Positions 14,401-29,217 are shown, counted from the first letter of the stretch. The stretch: DNA of 64,000 nt from Temnothorax longispinosus (GCF_030848805.1 NC_092365.1:16855049-16919048), one strand, 5' to 3'. Program-made: numbers and translations. The notes: generated by a model from the letters alone, not told the origin.

Positions 14401-16100
14401 CGCCTCTTTTTCCACTTTCGGCAACGCGAAAGGCGATTTCTTTCCCCCTCCGCACTCTCAATAGTCGCGCTGCCGAGACCAAGTTCAACCGTTCTCTTGG
14501 CGGAAAGGAGCGATTTATATCGGGACCGAATGAGAAGAGCAGTGGGGTCGGTTTTAGTCCCGCTTTCCTCGATATCCGTGATTTCGTTTAATAGTCTGAA
14601 TTTATATGCCCGTCCCACTGGGGCTATATCGCAATTGTGGCTCGCGGGCAGTACGCGTGACTTACGACAAAGTTAATATAGAGCATCGTTCGTTGAAGAT
14701 CGATCGTCAGAGCAAAGAGATCGTGGTTTGAGAAATATTGGAAAATAATTCGTCACGATTTACATTTAAGCTTGATCATCAGTATCTACTGTATAATTAT
14801 AAATACAGTGCGAATATTGGAACTGACAAATGTTAACAATTTATTCGATGCATGACGTCGCTTGTTTATAATCCGAATTAATCTATTTACAATACATGTC
14901 ACTATTTATAATTAAGACATCAGATTTTAAATCAAGGTACACATACTACATATTTGATTATCCTCGGATTTTAAACGTTATATCGATCGCTTCATCACGT
15001 CCAGCCTCAACGCACGGTTGTAAAAATCATCGCGCGGCATCATTAAACTCGCACGATATTTCCCGGCGGTCTCTTCAAACGGATCTCGATTCCAAGCGTT
15101 TTCCCGAGTGCAGCAGCGATTGCTGTTATTGAGCGAGCCGCGGACGGTAAAAGGGACGGTAGAGAGATGGTCTCTGTTCGTCATTCGCGGTTTCTATCTC
15201 GTGGAAACTTGAGATAGACTACACATTGGGACCTGCAGTTTCATACGAGGTAGCACTTGTCGCGCTCGTAAAAATCAGCCTGATCCCTTTATCGTCAACA
15301 CTCTCGCTACTACCCCTAGACACGGATTTCTTCCCTCCTTTCTCCATCTGCCCTTCGCGCAGTATCAATAACCGGTTCCATCGTCGTTATAGGTGCATCG
15401 TTGAGAGGCTGTTCGTCGCGACATTACGATGTGGAATATTTTCGTTTATTATCGTGAATAACGCGGAGCTCCTCGTTCTCGTCGGCGGATTATGAGAGCA
15501 ATCGAGCCGCAAGCCATGGTGAGGGGGTGATTTATTTCCGACAGAATTATTACTTGTTTTTCCCGAACTGTTTACCGCGTCCCGTGTGGTTTTGCAGTTT
15601 GCGGATCTTTTCTCGATACGCTCGAGCGTGCAGGCGGTATCAACAATTAATTTTTTTACATGTATTTTTCATAAAAACAGCCTGGAGGTATTCTGAAACT
15701 GGACTTTTCACTAATTATTACGATCGCTCTGCCGACCATAACATTTCGCAACGAATTTCATGAATTTTTCCCGCTCGAAAACGCGCCGCGCATTTAAATT
15801 CGGATCGCCAATGTTCGCTTCGCGTTAACTTGCTCGCGGGATATCGAACGCGGCATTCTTGTTTTCCGCTCGCGGTTTTATATTTTTTTTTATTCACCGC
15901 CCACGCGTCAGGCGCCACGGTGAAATAAAGGAAATATAAGCGGGGGAATGGCGTACTCTTCGCGCCGTGGCGAAAAATCTGACACTTTTCGTTTATCCGA
16001 CTAATCCGCGGAAAATTCCGCATTCGCCGCACGCCCTCTCGCCGCTTTTGTGCGCTTGCTTCTTTTCGATGCGAGCGGGCGCGTATTTGCGTACACCTAC

Positions 16101-16112
16101 CTGTTCCGCCAT
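16101..16112 (-). other. possible first coding exon end (MAEQ) with donor
   Basis: On the minus strand an ATG with A at -3 (gtgaaaATG) is followed by three codons (A, E, Q) and then CAG|GTAGGT, a good donor. This layout is typical of a first coding exon with a short translated part. Without splicing the frame runs on to 15993, giving 39 residues with no known domain. The upstream side on the minus strand is the GC-rich block to about 17 kb, which could be a promoter. Nothing downstream confirms a gene. Confidence 0.2.
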
Positions 16113-19100
16113 TTTCACGGATTCTAAAGGTCTTTTTTTCCCAACACGAATATAAAGCTTTTCTCTTTCTCTCCCTCTGCTCCTTCTCGCTATCCGTCCC
16201 TTTTCTGTCTCCTTCTCTCGGTTATCCTGCTTGGATACGCTTGCCGAGACCGAGTTCGAGGTCGCATATCGATTTGCCGCGTTGGCACCCTCGAATCCTC
16301 GTAAAGCCCCATGCTTCATACGCATCGCCGAGAAATTGAAAGATATCGCGTCCTCGGCACGCGAAGAAAAAGGAGAGAAAGAGGGAAGAAGGCTGGAGTG
16401 AGAGAGGAAAAGAGAGAGAGGGAGAGAGACTTCCACTTTCGATCAAAAATTGTATGTCTCTCGAGCGTGTGCATCTCGAAGATGACGAGTTTTACGAACA
16501 CTTTTCTTTCGTCGAACAGCGGAAACGACGCGCGCGATGCGAGAGAAACTCGTGTTCTCGGTGCGTTAGTGAATATTTGGATATCGCGGAAGCATTTCTT
16601 TTTGACGTGCGAGCCGTGGAAAAAGCTTGACGCTTCGCGAACTCGTGTAGCGTACGAATATGTTTCGTTAAACATTCGCACAGGAGCGATGCTCGAGAGA
16701 CTCGCGATTCGCCGAGAAGTCGAGAGAAAATCCGAGCGGTAATGTTCGCGGAATCTGTATATGCCGCTCGACAATATGAATTTCTCTCGTGCCACGAGGG
16801 ACAGCAAAAGCTGCGATTTAAATTTAATTTGTAAAGTTTGCCGTGCGAAACAATAGCCGCGCTACGTTCGCGCGCGGGACACCGTTTGACGGCCGTTCTA
16901 ATTTTGTACATTATCCAATTATTGTTACGATTGTTTTTGCGGATGTAAAATATTTCGCTTAAAATCGGTTTCGCGCACGTTTTCACGCACGTGTGATGTT
17001 TTTCTACGTTTGCACGCCAAGTCCGTCCGGGTCGTAGCGTTTTTCAAATTCGACGCTTCCGCTCGTCTATAATTTCTGCGAAAATATTCCAACATGGGAG
17101 CGCCGTGTGCACAGAATGCTTATGGCAGCAACGTGAGCGCAATGCGTACCGATTTGATTGCTGCATCGGTGAATCTGCATTTGTTTGTTTCTGTAGTATA
17201 TAGAAAGCAACATATGGTTATATAGGTATATGTATTTTTCAAAATGAGGACACTATCATTTTTTAACTATCACATAGTTACAAATCAAATGGCTATTATT
17301 CTTCTTCCATTATTAATGCCTTTTAAAATTATGAAAGGAATTAATTAATTAATTGTAATTAATTTAATTCTACGTCTTAATTGATTGAATTACTTAAAGG
17401 GTAAATGCATGGCGAAAATGCCAATGTTATTTACGAAGGATAAAGAGATTAAATTATCTTTAACAAAGTTTCTTAAACGATCATTCACTGCTGCGTCTAT
17501 CGGTTTGCCTTTACTCGACGGCGGCTGATAAGCCCGATAATTCACGGGGATACAAAGAACTAATTTTCAACGTACTTCGTGGAACAGCAGCCTGAGCGGC
17601 TGGTAATTTCGTTTATACCCACGGTAGAGAAGAGTTAGGAGTCGCGTAACATCCTGCTGGAGTTGCGTAAAACTCACGAGGGGTGAACGAAAGGGGATGA
17701 TTCATAAAAGCAGTGCTGTCTAGTAATGCAAGTCTCCAGTCCTTTTTTGTAACGATACGATTCTTTGGAATTTTACGATTTTTTTTTAATGCTGTCGCAT
17801 TATAAAGTTATTTTACATATTAACGATCGCACCGCATTCAAGATATTTTAGATAGAACTTCTCATTCATCTCGGGTATCACGTAACCGTCTAGACTTGTC
17901 TTTAAATTACGTACTGTGCGTAAAGAAGTTATTGTAATGAATATTTGCATTTTTTTTCTGTTGACGTGCACGCAATATTTCCGAGGAACGTCGTTATCTC
18001 GAACGTTTCTGAAATCTTTATGGATAGCTTTTATTTGTGTTGCGACAGTGATGCAGTATTTCTTACTAACGAGATTACCTGCAGCGCTGCAGAGGATGTT
18101 CCTCTATCTCACGTAATTTTAATCATGGATTACGTGTTTACTTAACAGGAATAGAACATATTCTCCTCTCTAGCAACGATAAGAAAACTGGAGATAGTGT
18201 GTACTTTACTCTCGGTTATGAGGGCGATATTCCTAAATGAATATCCTCACGCACGTGCGCGTCTCGGAATCGCAGTTCGCCGGTTTAAACGTCGAAATTT
18301 CGTTCTCCCTCGCGATCACGAGAAGGCCGTACGGAGTACAGAGGGTTGGGGGATCATATGTAAAAGCGACGCGCGCAAGTAGTTAGGGTGCTGCCGAATG
18401 GAAACGGGGCGGCGGTGCGAGGGGTCGGTAATGCCGGAGTAAGGGTAACAGGTGCTATCTAGAGTGGCTGTTACAGACGCACGTGCGCGTGTACGTGTAT
18501 GCGTGCGTGCGTGTTACCAGCCTGCAGCCGAGGCGAAGCTGTTCGCGAGAAACCGCGACGGTTCATTCCATCTCGTGTAGAGCAGAAACACGGCTATACA
18601 CACCCTCACACACCGTGCCGCGACCCCGCCGCTGCCGCTGCCGCCGTCGCCGCCAGTTTTTACCACCGACTAATCCCGCCGAGGATTCGCAGTCGGATGT
18701 GTCCTCGACGTGCATACATCTCCTGGGAAAAGATTCGCCGTTTTTCCGCGGAAGTGTCTAGGAAGTGTCACGCGTATTATACGCCCCTTTCTCACTTCTG
18801 AAGACGTGAAATGCAAAATTAAATTAATTTACTGATTAAAGCTCTTTTAAAAATCCAATTTTAAAAGATAATCCATTTTTTATATTATAGATAATACGAT
18901 AGTTTCGTATATCGTTTAATTAATTTTCAGTAAAATAGACACGGTATCAATAAATCATCAAATGGCAGATCTGTGTTGCTGTGTTGCTCATTACATGATT
19001 TTAGCTTCATTCACGTTCTTACAGATAAATCCAAGTACAGGTTCGTCGGTACTTTGACACGATTTACGTGCTGCAGAGAATTTGGCACAGGTTTACTCAA

Positions 19101-22100
19101 AGAGGAAATCTTATACGTGTTTATGACTAATCACGCATTATGATCTTTTTTCCAACATTCTCGCATTGCGCGAGACGATATTAGGATACTTATAAGCTTG
19201 TATTTGAATTTATTTGTTTGTTTTTAAAATTGTAAAGAAAGTATGTTGGCCCTTTAGATCTCAGTGAACAATGCGAGATTCACGGGTTTGTTTCGCTCTA
19301 TATGCGACACTGAACATTAATGCGATTTGTCGAACGTTATAATAGTAATAACGTGCTGAGACTGCTTTATTGATTTTGCAATAATAATGGAGGGTACTGT
19401 TTATCCGATTACTCTCGCTGTACGTACCATAATGCTGGGTTCTTCTCGATGCACGCGTATGTGAAAACGGTGCGTATGTGCGCATAACATGCGTTATAAC
19501 ATACGTCATGATTTTAATATAATTCAGTTGGACGTATATATCTCGATGTAACTCACGAACGTAACCTGGCTACCTGATATAGCGGGTAACAATAAAAATT
19601 GAAATTCTTTAATGTATAGCTCAAATATTTTCCTAAATTAAATTTTCTATTTTGTTCTCTTTTCAACACCAATGATATATTCTGTTATAATTGCCAGTAA
19701 TTAATTAATATTGCATGGACGCACGAGAGCAAACTCAACAACGTATATTTTTTAATATTATTTTATTTATTTACCGTTCTGGTTGCCCATTTGTCACGGG
19801 ATAAAATCGTTCTGTAAACTGTCGACAACATTTATGTTGCATATATTGTATTCTAAAAACATGGTAGAAACATTTAGACCGCGGTGCTTTTTATTTATTA
19901 CTCAAGATGTGGTGGCAAAATCTTTCCACGACGTTGTAGAGCTCGACGAACGATAAAAAGCAGGTGTTGAGCGGGCTGTCGGAAATTGCTTGCAGGTCAA
20001 AATTTGTAAGTTTGAAAAAGAAAAGGGGAAAAAACATCGTAAATCAATAAGCAGCGAGAGAGATGCCAATGATATGGACTAGCTTAAAACATAACATTTG
20101 CGTTTCTGATGGAAAGAAAATTATAGCAATTACAATTTTTAGATTAGACGAATCGAGGACCTATATACGCGATAGCTGAAAGGTTAGAGATCCTCAGAAT
20201 TTCTAAGGAAATACAATAAGGTATCGTTTTCTCTCATGGATTCGACGTAACATTGGCAGGTTCGCGTATAGTATTTTACATTTGCTATTTTGCGAGAAGC
20301 GAGCGTGGTTGACGCGCCGAAGATTCCATTTTCCGCGGCGGCGAGTCGCGGGAATATCTTTACTCCCGGACGCTATTTTTCTCGCGGCCTCCGCACGAAT
20401 TTCTCGCCGCGGTCGGATTGAACGGACGGAGGGGGGAAGGGGTGGATGCATTTGCACGCAGCCAGTCTGGGAAACGGAAACTGGCACGTTGCGTGCATCG
20501 CACGCTCGCATATATACCTACGTATTCTATCGTGCCATGCAATTCGCAGAAGGTGCATAAACCGCTTGTCGATTTCGGAATGCATACCGAACTTTATTGA
20601 AATACACCGACGTCCCGCCTATCTCGTGAGCTGCCGCTATTCGACTATCATTTGCGTATTTTCCAAGGAGAGACAATGTCTCTTGGTATTTCCTGTGCGC
20701 GCTTTTACATAGAAATGATTTTGTTCTGGCATTTTCTCGCTTATCGAAAACGTATTTTGAGATATAAAATTATATAAAGTATATTTATAAATTTTATACA
20801 ATTTTTGTGTAATATTACAGCATGCGAAAAATTTGCCGTGAGATGCGAGGCAAATTTAAGTAATATTTAGGAGTGTTAAATGATAATAACATTGCGTGAG
20901 TAATACTCTATTGCGGAACAATAGGTAGTTGTTAGCTTACCCCTTTATTTTTCCCGCGTAATACGCTCGATACACGGTTGAGCTTTTTCGGCGTTGTGTT
21001 CACCAATTATTGGTTTCGGTTGTTCGACCTGCAACCGAAACACGCTTCGCTCGATGTCGCCGACTCTCGTTAGTAGTTGGGTGTTACATTCTCTATCGGA
21101 AATAAAATATCGTATAAAAGCTCTCCAAGGACGATCGCGGACGACGGCCGATCGATATTCATCGCTAAAACATGGTGTGTAAATTTCAACGTGGTCCTGT
21201 GGCTTTCAAAAAAAAGGGAGAAAAAATCACAACCATGTAATGCCTTAAATTTGCATTGGGCTTTCATCATGCGCTGAAAACGTATATTTCAATGTATTGC
21301 CATTTTGTTGCTATTGCGATATTTTTATGCGCTCCTGTTTATTCATACTTGTGTCGAACCCTTGAAAGTTTGATATCAATATCAAGTATCGATGTCAATA
21401 TCAAGTACCGTAAAATAAATTACATTTAATTTGAAAAATTTGCATTGAATTCTAAAATTATTTTTATTTTATCTTTTTGTGCAAAATAAATATTGCTCGT
21501 TCAACAAACTTGTTTTCTTTTATTTGCTATTTTTCTATATATCTCAAAATTCGATAGATAAATCTGTCTTTCAAGAAGAAGATCGAAGGAAAACTTAAAG
21601 TCCAACCAAATATCGCGAAGTCTGCTGCAAACTTGCAGTTTTGACAATAACGTCAGAAAATGTGTAATTTTACAGAGCTTATAAAGATTATATTTTTGCT
21701 TCGATCGACGCAAAATATTATTAATAATAAATAATAAAATAACGCTAAGGAAATGGTTAAACAATAATTTATCTGCGGTGGACTATTCGCATCATGCTAG
21801 CGGAAGTCGTGCGGCAAACGGTAGAAAGGAGAGCACGGAAAGGGCGAGGTGGACGGATAAATTGATGGGTAGATACGGGTCGGAGAAAAGCAGAAAAGAT
21901 AAAGAAGGGAAGGATACCCATTTTGGAACGGTGGTCGACTGCTTTTGGCTCTTGTCCAATTTCGGACATTTCGATGTAGGAAAGAAAAGGATGAATGTCG
22001 AGAGAAGTGCAATAACAAGTGGACGAGCGGAGTTCACGTTCGAACATGAGTTTTGCGATAGAACGAAACGGGGTTACACGAAAAAGTATTACGTTCGCTA

Positions 22101-23056
22101 AGTTGAGAGAGTATCCAGTTTTAAGAATAGGTATACTTCGCTCGAGGATACGCGTTCTCTCGCACATTAAAACTCACGACTAGGATCTTGAAAACTAACT
22201 CTGACAAGGTTTTGCTTTGAAAAGTCAAATGCATGTACATTTTAATAAATATGAATTATTTTAATGAAAATGGGGAAAATTAATATAATACTTTAGTTGA
22301 GAAAAAAATGTTCCATGTGGCAACAGTTAATATTATTTTATTGTCAAATCTTACTTCGAATCAATCAATATTTATTCTTTTTTTTTTATTTGGAGATTAT
22401 TTTACGATTATCGATGGTTTCATAAAGTGAGTCATTTAGAATATTCTGTAACTTTGATACTACACTCCTAACTGTAGCGGTCAAGTTGAGTTGACATTTG
22501 CTAGTTGTCACAGTCGACTGATACAAGCTTATCAGCGTTAATGCAACGATCGGGCGTTATTGTAAAATTCCAGCGAGCGAATCGCGCGACGTAAATCGCT
22601 CGCTAACTGCCGGACGGCGCGTTAGTGTCGCCTATGATGATTTGTCGCTTCGCTCGATCGGAAGTAACGACCGTTTCGGGGCCAAGCTTAACGATCGTCG
22701 GATATGGAGTCACGTACCATCGCCCGTCGACTACGGGGGCTGCAGCTGCACTCTCGTTCGTGCCGCGCTTCGTCCGAGCGTGTGTTTATGCAACTCGCGC
22801 GTTCGCCGCGAGCGTTCGCGATCGTCCCTCGGTGTTCTCCGGCGAATAGCAAACTCCGCGGCTCCTCCTCGTCGGAATTGCAAATACCACACGCCGTCGG
22901 TATATTTTAAAACGAGCGCTTCCCGATAATGGGTTCCCCGTTGAATTTTCACCGAATCCCTGACCGAATGGCGCTCGCGACGACGATTCGTCGTTTCGGA
23001 CTGGACGCGGAATTGGTATTTTTTTTCGCGTCCAATCATGTATTTTTCTTTTCTAG

Positions 23057-23153
23057 GATTGCAGACAGTTTATGTACTTGCAAATGCGCGGCGAGCTATG
23101 TGATATATTATAGATAGCGAAATGTATTCTCATTCGTCGGAAAATCGAACGTC
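23057..23153 (+). other. candidate exon, probably non-coding
   Basis: The acceptor is very good: a pyrimidine run, tatttttcttttctag, directly precedes the segment. The donor is CG|GTGAGC. All three frames contain a stop inside the 97 bases (one runs 18 codons to TAG), so an internal coding exon is excluded. It could be an untranslated exon, an exon of a long non-coding RNA, or a terminal coding exon with an extra intron. It has the same strand as the candidates at 29879, 48597 and 55386. Confidence 0.35.
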
Positions 23154-26100
23154 GGTGAGCATACTTATGCGAAAAAAAGAATTACAAATTAACTAAGTAT
23201 TATTAGTACTATTTTAAGTTATGTGCATGTAATTTTTGTTATAGATTATTATATTAATGCTTATATTATGCAAGTTCAAAGATACTGATTTATATTTATA
23301 TAGAGATTTCCACTTTTTATTTAAATACTTATATTACATGGCATGGATATGAAAAAACGCATTTTTTGTTGTAATAAGACAATTGTATTTCGATATATTT
23401 AATAGATTTCTATACATACCTCAGATTGCATTTTGTTAGAAATATCAAAATATAGTTATTCTTTCTATATTATATTATAGATAACTTTTAAAATAAGATG
23501 CAAATTAAATAATGCACAAAAAGATAATTACGCAGGCAGCTGCACACGCTAGCGGTGTGACACGCGGCGAACTCTGCTCCGGAATGGCGGTCAGGTCGGT
23601 CTCTCGGTGCGTCGATACGCGAAAATAGAAAAATTCGTATGGCAAGCGTAGCGCGGTAAGATGGCCGACGCGGAACCTTGTGCCAATTTCTTAGACCGAC
23701 TGAATTTCCTAGAAGAGCCACCGCGACCGGACAAGCGAAAAAGCGACGTAATGGCGAAACGCGGGGATCAGAACGGAGTTGCGGGATCGGGGTGCCGGGC
23801 GAAGGGTGTCTATTATTCACGCGGCGACGGCGTTAAGCGGGACGTAATTGTGAATATTTTTGCCGCATCTGCGCTGTCGCTCAAGACGATGGCCCTCGTC
23901 CAATTGTCTCGGTTCGAGCCAACTTCGACTCTCCGTTAAAGCCGTCGAACTTGGCTCTGCGGCCGCTCGAATTCCGTTTCGTAGAACGCAGACTCACATA
24001 TGCTGTAATACACGACGTATGTACATATCTTGCCCATTAACGTGCGTGTACGTACGTTAACGTAGCGCGTTAACGACGTTTCACGGCAAACCCGCCAGCT
24101 ATTAATATTTGGTAATGGACGATCGGTTAATTTCTAGCTGTGTCATCAAATTCGCACCTTACGTAGCAAATTCAATCCTTTTGTGGATATCTCACATGAT
24201 TTTGAGTTTTATCTCATTTTTGTAAAGTGTTGGAAAACAATAGTCTTGCTTAATTATGCTTTAAATTAAAAAGTAAAGGTTTGAGGTACAACGATGATTG
24301 AGGATTTGAGCGATAAAATTTAATGTAAAAGTTGAAATCTGAAGCTTATTACGATATTTTTTAACATATTTATTATTAAACGTGCAATTGTCGCGATTAA
24401 TTGTCAGATATTCACTTTGTCATTTTTTTAGTTCTCTCGTGCGTGAAATATGCATCTAGCATTCACTTTATGTGCCACGAATTGGATACGTTTAATCGAT
24501 ATTCTCGTTGCGTCAAGTCAAGCCTTTTGTACATACTCATCCGCACGCATCGTTCGCTTACGATTATCCTACGTTTCGTCGATCGCTAGTATTTACCGGC
24601 GGATTAAAAGCTGTGTAGAGGGAGAGTGGGATGGGATCGGCGATGGAAGATTTATCGCGTCGCTCGTTGCTCGCAAAAGGGCGATCCTCTCCTCGTTAGG
24701 GGATGCGTACTGCGCCGAGCAAAAATAACATCATCCCTTTCGACCGATATCAATCTCTTTGGGCTGGGAATAAGGGATCAGGTGGATCTGGCTTATTTCG
24801 TTCGGTTCGGTGGATTCTGTCTCTCCTCTCTCCCCCTCTCGCGTACACGTGAATGTACGTGCTCGTCCGCCTTCATGGCTTTAAACGCCGGGCACGCATA
24901 TAAACGTCGAGGTTGAGTCTTAAGCGAAAATCGATACGGCAATTAGACACTCGTAAAGATTGCACAATAATTCGGATAAAAGTTTGCACTTACATTGAGA
25001 AAAGTTCTGCATATTTTACACGCATTTCTGTGATTAATCAATCTGCGAGAAATTATTTCTAAGTTTCTATTTATTTGCTAATTATGAAGATATGGATTAA
25101 TGCTATATTTTATCATTTGTTGCTAATTTAGTGTTTAAATTTTTGTTTTCCAGCAATATGTTAAACAGTATTTATTTGAGAGAAAACATAATTTTTTTTC
25201 AACAATAAAAGGTTTTAAAATTATAAAAATTACAAGCTCGAAGGAATAAAAAATTTTATCGATTTATAATGGTACTCGATAACACATATTAGGGTGGGTA
25301 TAACGATATAAATCGCGCGGATACATCCGTGCGAAAGGCAAGCAATTTTCGGCATGATATCGAGATACGATCGAAGCGTGCAAAGGCTTAAAGCGTTAGC
25401 GTCAAGCAGTCGCGACGTAAGCAAAGTTTCCCGAAAACGTTATGGTCTCAACGGAGTCGGGAAGTCGCGCTCGAGTTGCCGCGGCTAAGTCCGTTGCGGC
25501 GGCCGAAGGCGGGTGATCCACATTACTCGTGGTATCATGTAGACGCGAATAGGGACGGCTGCGGCGACGACGGTGGCGGGGCAGATATTCCAGTAACAGA
25601 GACAAACTGTGTGTTTGCCCCTTCATTACCCCCGGGTAAACAGCAGCCGGTTTTAATTACGACCCGCGCGCACCTCCTTGCGTCTCCTCTCGTTTGTTAT
25701 TTGCTCGCACGCTCGCCATGCCCGAGCTATCCAACTTTCTTACTCGGCTCGGTTAAACGTCGCCAACGAGACTGTCTCGTCTTCTGGTGTTGGTTTCGCT
25801 CGGGAGCGACGCGTCTCCGGAATCACGCGATTTTGCGAAACAAGGCGACGCTATATACGCTATCATTCGTAACAGCACGTTGTACACACTAATGATACAG
25901 TATAGTACCTATACCATCGTTCGATTCCAAATGAAATTGTGGATTTCGACCGAAAACGTTCGCTCTCAAATTTCGCGTACGTATATATGGCTGAGAATGG
26001 AAATGCAATAACTTGATCGCATGTATGTGAAATTTTTTATGCAACAACGCAATGCAGTAATGACGTAGATGCGGATGCATTTGCCACATATGTTCCGTAG

Positions 26101-28802
26101 AATTTACTGCTCGCAAAGTCATTATTTATGATATTAGATGTGAAGAATAATGCAATGTTTTAATTATATTGAATCGCCTGCGACGCTTAATAACAATTCA
26201 CGAATATCTTCTCTTTCAAAAATCGAGATTTTAGTTTGAAAGGGTTAAATGATCCAGTGCAGACGAATTAAAGTGCGCCCACGTTCAGTTCACCTTCAGC
26301 AAGCGAATTAATGCACTCGACTGTATATCGAGTGCATCCAGTTCCTGAGGCAGAAGCAGTCAGCCGTGCAGTCGTAACGGATCGTTTCGATCGTTTTGTA
26401 AAGCCCGTCGTTATCGCCCTGCGAATCCAAGGCGTAACTTGATGACGGAAATAAATTTCGTAAAACGCGCTTAAGGAGCGATCGGCCTCCTCGTCCATAA
26501 ACATGAGACAGCGGAAGTACAGGAAGAGAATCAAGGGCCGATGGCCGATGGCGAGGAGATAAAAAGATCGCGCGAGGGGATTGCGAAGGAACGAAGTGGG
26601 CGCGCAATACCGGCAAGGGGTGAAATTCCGGCGACTTTATCGTATTTAATCTTTTCTTCTCGCTTCCTATCTCGCGAAGATCGGAAGCTGATTGGAAGCG
26701 GGCAGCGAGGGGGATTGAGAGGCTGTTTGGAGCGAAAAGTCGCGGAAATCCTTTCTAATCCGCGAACCATTCGGTTATAGGAGTCGACGTGGCGTAAAGT
26801 TGACTTGCTCGAAATGGGATGCAAGCGGGTCGCGAGCATGAATTTGCTTTGCGGTAAATGAGTCGTGGAAGAAATACTTTATCTGTGCGACCTCGTTTCT
26901 ATCCTCCACCGTCGGCCTTGCGGCGAACGGAAACTCGTCGAAAGCTGCGCGAGCCAGTGATAAGAGATTCGCATAAGAGTGACAAAACGTAACGTGAAAC
27001 TATCCCGTGTCTCGTCACATACGTTACATTGAGGTATCAATATTCTTGACGTGTTAACTATAATAAATATCATAATTAATTTGCATATATATATGTTTTG
27101 GACAATTATTTCGTGAAATAAAAGATACGGTATACAATAAAGTAGAATTTTCGGCAAATTTGAAAGGTATAAATTGAAATTTTTGAAATGAATGTACGAA
27201 TACCTTTTATGTGCCTTTATTCGATCGCGGCGATTCAATTCAATTACTCATATGCGTTCTATTAATCTTCTGCTAGTGACGGGAAAATCAAATCGTGGTA
27301 GTTATTAATGAAGCTTTATTATTACAAAATCACCTGCATTCACAAGCGGATGGTATTTCTTCAGAATTTTAATTTGAAGTTTAATTACCGAGAGATATTT
27401 AATCCTCAATATTAAAAAGCTGCAGAAATATCTCTTGCCTCCTACAGGAAGTATGGATTTAATGCAACAAAAGTAAGAATCGATATTCTAGAAGATTTCT
27501 CCGACACGTGATTCTACGAGTACAATACAAAGAGATATTATAATTTTGTAATTTTTTAATTTGTTCACGTGCATCAAGCGAAATACCATATATTGTCACG
27601 TACTGTGAATACCACAGCCAATTTAGAATGGCTCTCTTTACGGTAGATATAAGTGACCTTTTTAACCGCGGTCCGTTACGCATAATTTACGTTCATTATC
27701 TTTAATGGGTGGGCTATTAGGAGGGGCGCGAGTAATAGTATGGCAATACCACTAATGCTTCCGCCCTCTCTTGCCCTGTCCCTTCTCTTCTTCTTCTTCC
27801 ACCATTTTTCTACCGGCACGTTTAAATGTCTACTCAATGCAAATAATGGCCGGTAGCGGAAGAATATTGTTTCTTGCGCGGAAGAAAGTAATGACCATGG
27901 TGCGCGAAGGTACGAGAGCCGGATGTATCCGGAATTATATCGGGAATTGCACGTCAGGCGTTTTCCAAGAGAGACTTATTGCCTCATCTATAGTCGAAAA
28001 GACAATGAGATTGCGTAGGCGATTGTACGTCCTATGTTTTTTTTAAGGCAAAATTGGAAATTGTCTTTTTAAATAAATTTCTTTTAATTTTTTAGGCTAA
28101 TTTTCTTAGAGAATTTAAACTTAAAAAATTAATATTTTACCAAGATTGATTATTTTAACCAAATATCAGTATTTTAAATTTACGTACTAACATATTTAAT
28201 TGTAAATTAAGGAACAATTAATAATAACTGCCACTAAAAACTTGTGAGGTTTTTTCTGTGTGGTGGTTCATCGTTGCGTGGTTATCCTTAAAGGCGCGTC
28301 GCGATGGACGTGGTGGACATCCCGACGGCGATGGCGGCGCAAATACCTCCGAACGTCCCTCGGGCTGTCACTTAGTGTCCTAAAGAAATAACATTTCCTT
28401 CTCGTGCATCAAGCGCGCCATTGTCGTCGTCGTCTCGACGACGTCTCTCCCGGAGACGTCGGCTGGGTAACACCGCGGATTCGCGTCCCGCCGCATTTTT
28501 ATTTCGCCACGAGGCCAGCCTCGAGTCCGACAAGGGGTAGAGGCATAGAGGGATGGAAAGGGGACGGGATCTACCCTCGCTAGGCATTGCACAAGTGTCA
28601 GCCTGAATAATACATGTTCGTTGCAGCGAGTATACAGCTTGACACGACCTGTTCCCCGTACATATATATATCTATATGTACACGATGAACGATATATATA
28701 TATGTGCACATGCGTACGCGCATACATATGTAACGACCTACATGGACGTATTTCTTTCCCCTCGTCCTCTCTTTTCGCTTGTTTCATCGTTCTGCGCCCT
28801 GT
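23154..28802. other. non-coding stretch, nothing recognised
   Basis: AT-rich DNA at 23.2-23.5, 24.1-24.6, 25.0-25.3 and 27.0-28.2 kb alternates with GC-richer patches at 23.5-24.0, 25.4-25.9 and 26.3-26.9 kb. Frames up to 138 codons occur without any domain. Near 28660-28740 there is an alternating TATATA/CATATG-rich patch. No gene is supported. Confidence 0.45.
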
Positions 28803-28805
28803 TTC

Positions 28806-28853
<48 letters not shown>

Positions 28854-28891
28854 CCCTTCCCTCTCTCCTCTCCTCTTTCTCTCTCTCTCCC
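28803..28891. repeat. (CT)n microsatellite and pyrimidine tract
   Basis: Nearly pure pyrimidine, first CT units with a GT interruption and then CTCTCC/CTTT variants. Twelve bases later comes cttgcttgcag, so the array acts in form as an extreme polypyrimidine tract in front of an AG at 28903-28904. No convincing donor follows within 200 bases. Open frames through the array are low-complexity artefacts. Confidence 0.9.
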
Positions 28892-29217
28892 CACTTGCTT
28901 GCAGTTACGCTCGGCGGGTCCTTTGACAAGCGAGTTTACGTTATCGCACAAATCGCAGTGTCGGCATACATATGTAGGCGCGTGTAGACGGCAGGACGTG
29001 TCACGGCCGTCGTTCTCGCGACGACGAGATCTCCGCATCCCGCCGTGGGTCGACACCTGGCGTATGCAGGCTTACCGGAACACACCGTCTTACCACCGGA
29101 TAACAGAGACAAAGACAGAGAGGGAGAGAGAGAACGTGACTGACCTAGTCGAAGGCTGTACTTGCGAATTATATATTCATGTAAATTTGAAATTTTCGAC
29201 CCTGCGCAATGCGCATT

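Larger units (their letters stand above)
10206..23056. other. long non-coding stretch, GC-rich at about 14.0-17.0 kb
   Basis: No recognisable gene. The 14.0-17.0 kb part is GC- and CpG-rich and has open frames of 100-164 codons on both strands that overlap in all directions. None contains a known domain. A small imperfect TCG/TTG run lies at about 11235-11262. Two minus-strand signals are worth noting: an ATG in good context followed by a donor at 16101-16112, and a possible exon at 11397-11471. Other parts are AT-rich with nothing to report. Confidence 0.45.

Noticed and set aside
16311..16986. Three overlapping frames of 143-164 codons on both strands
   Set aside because: Mutually overlapping in a GC-rich block; none has a domain, and purine-rich simple sequence explains part of the openness.
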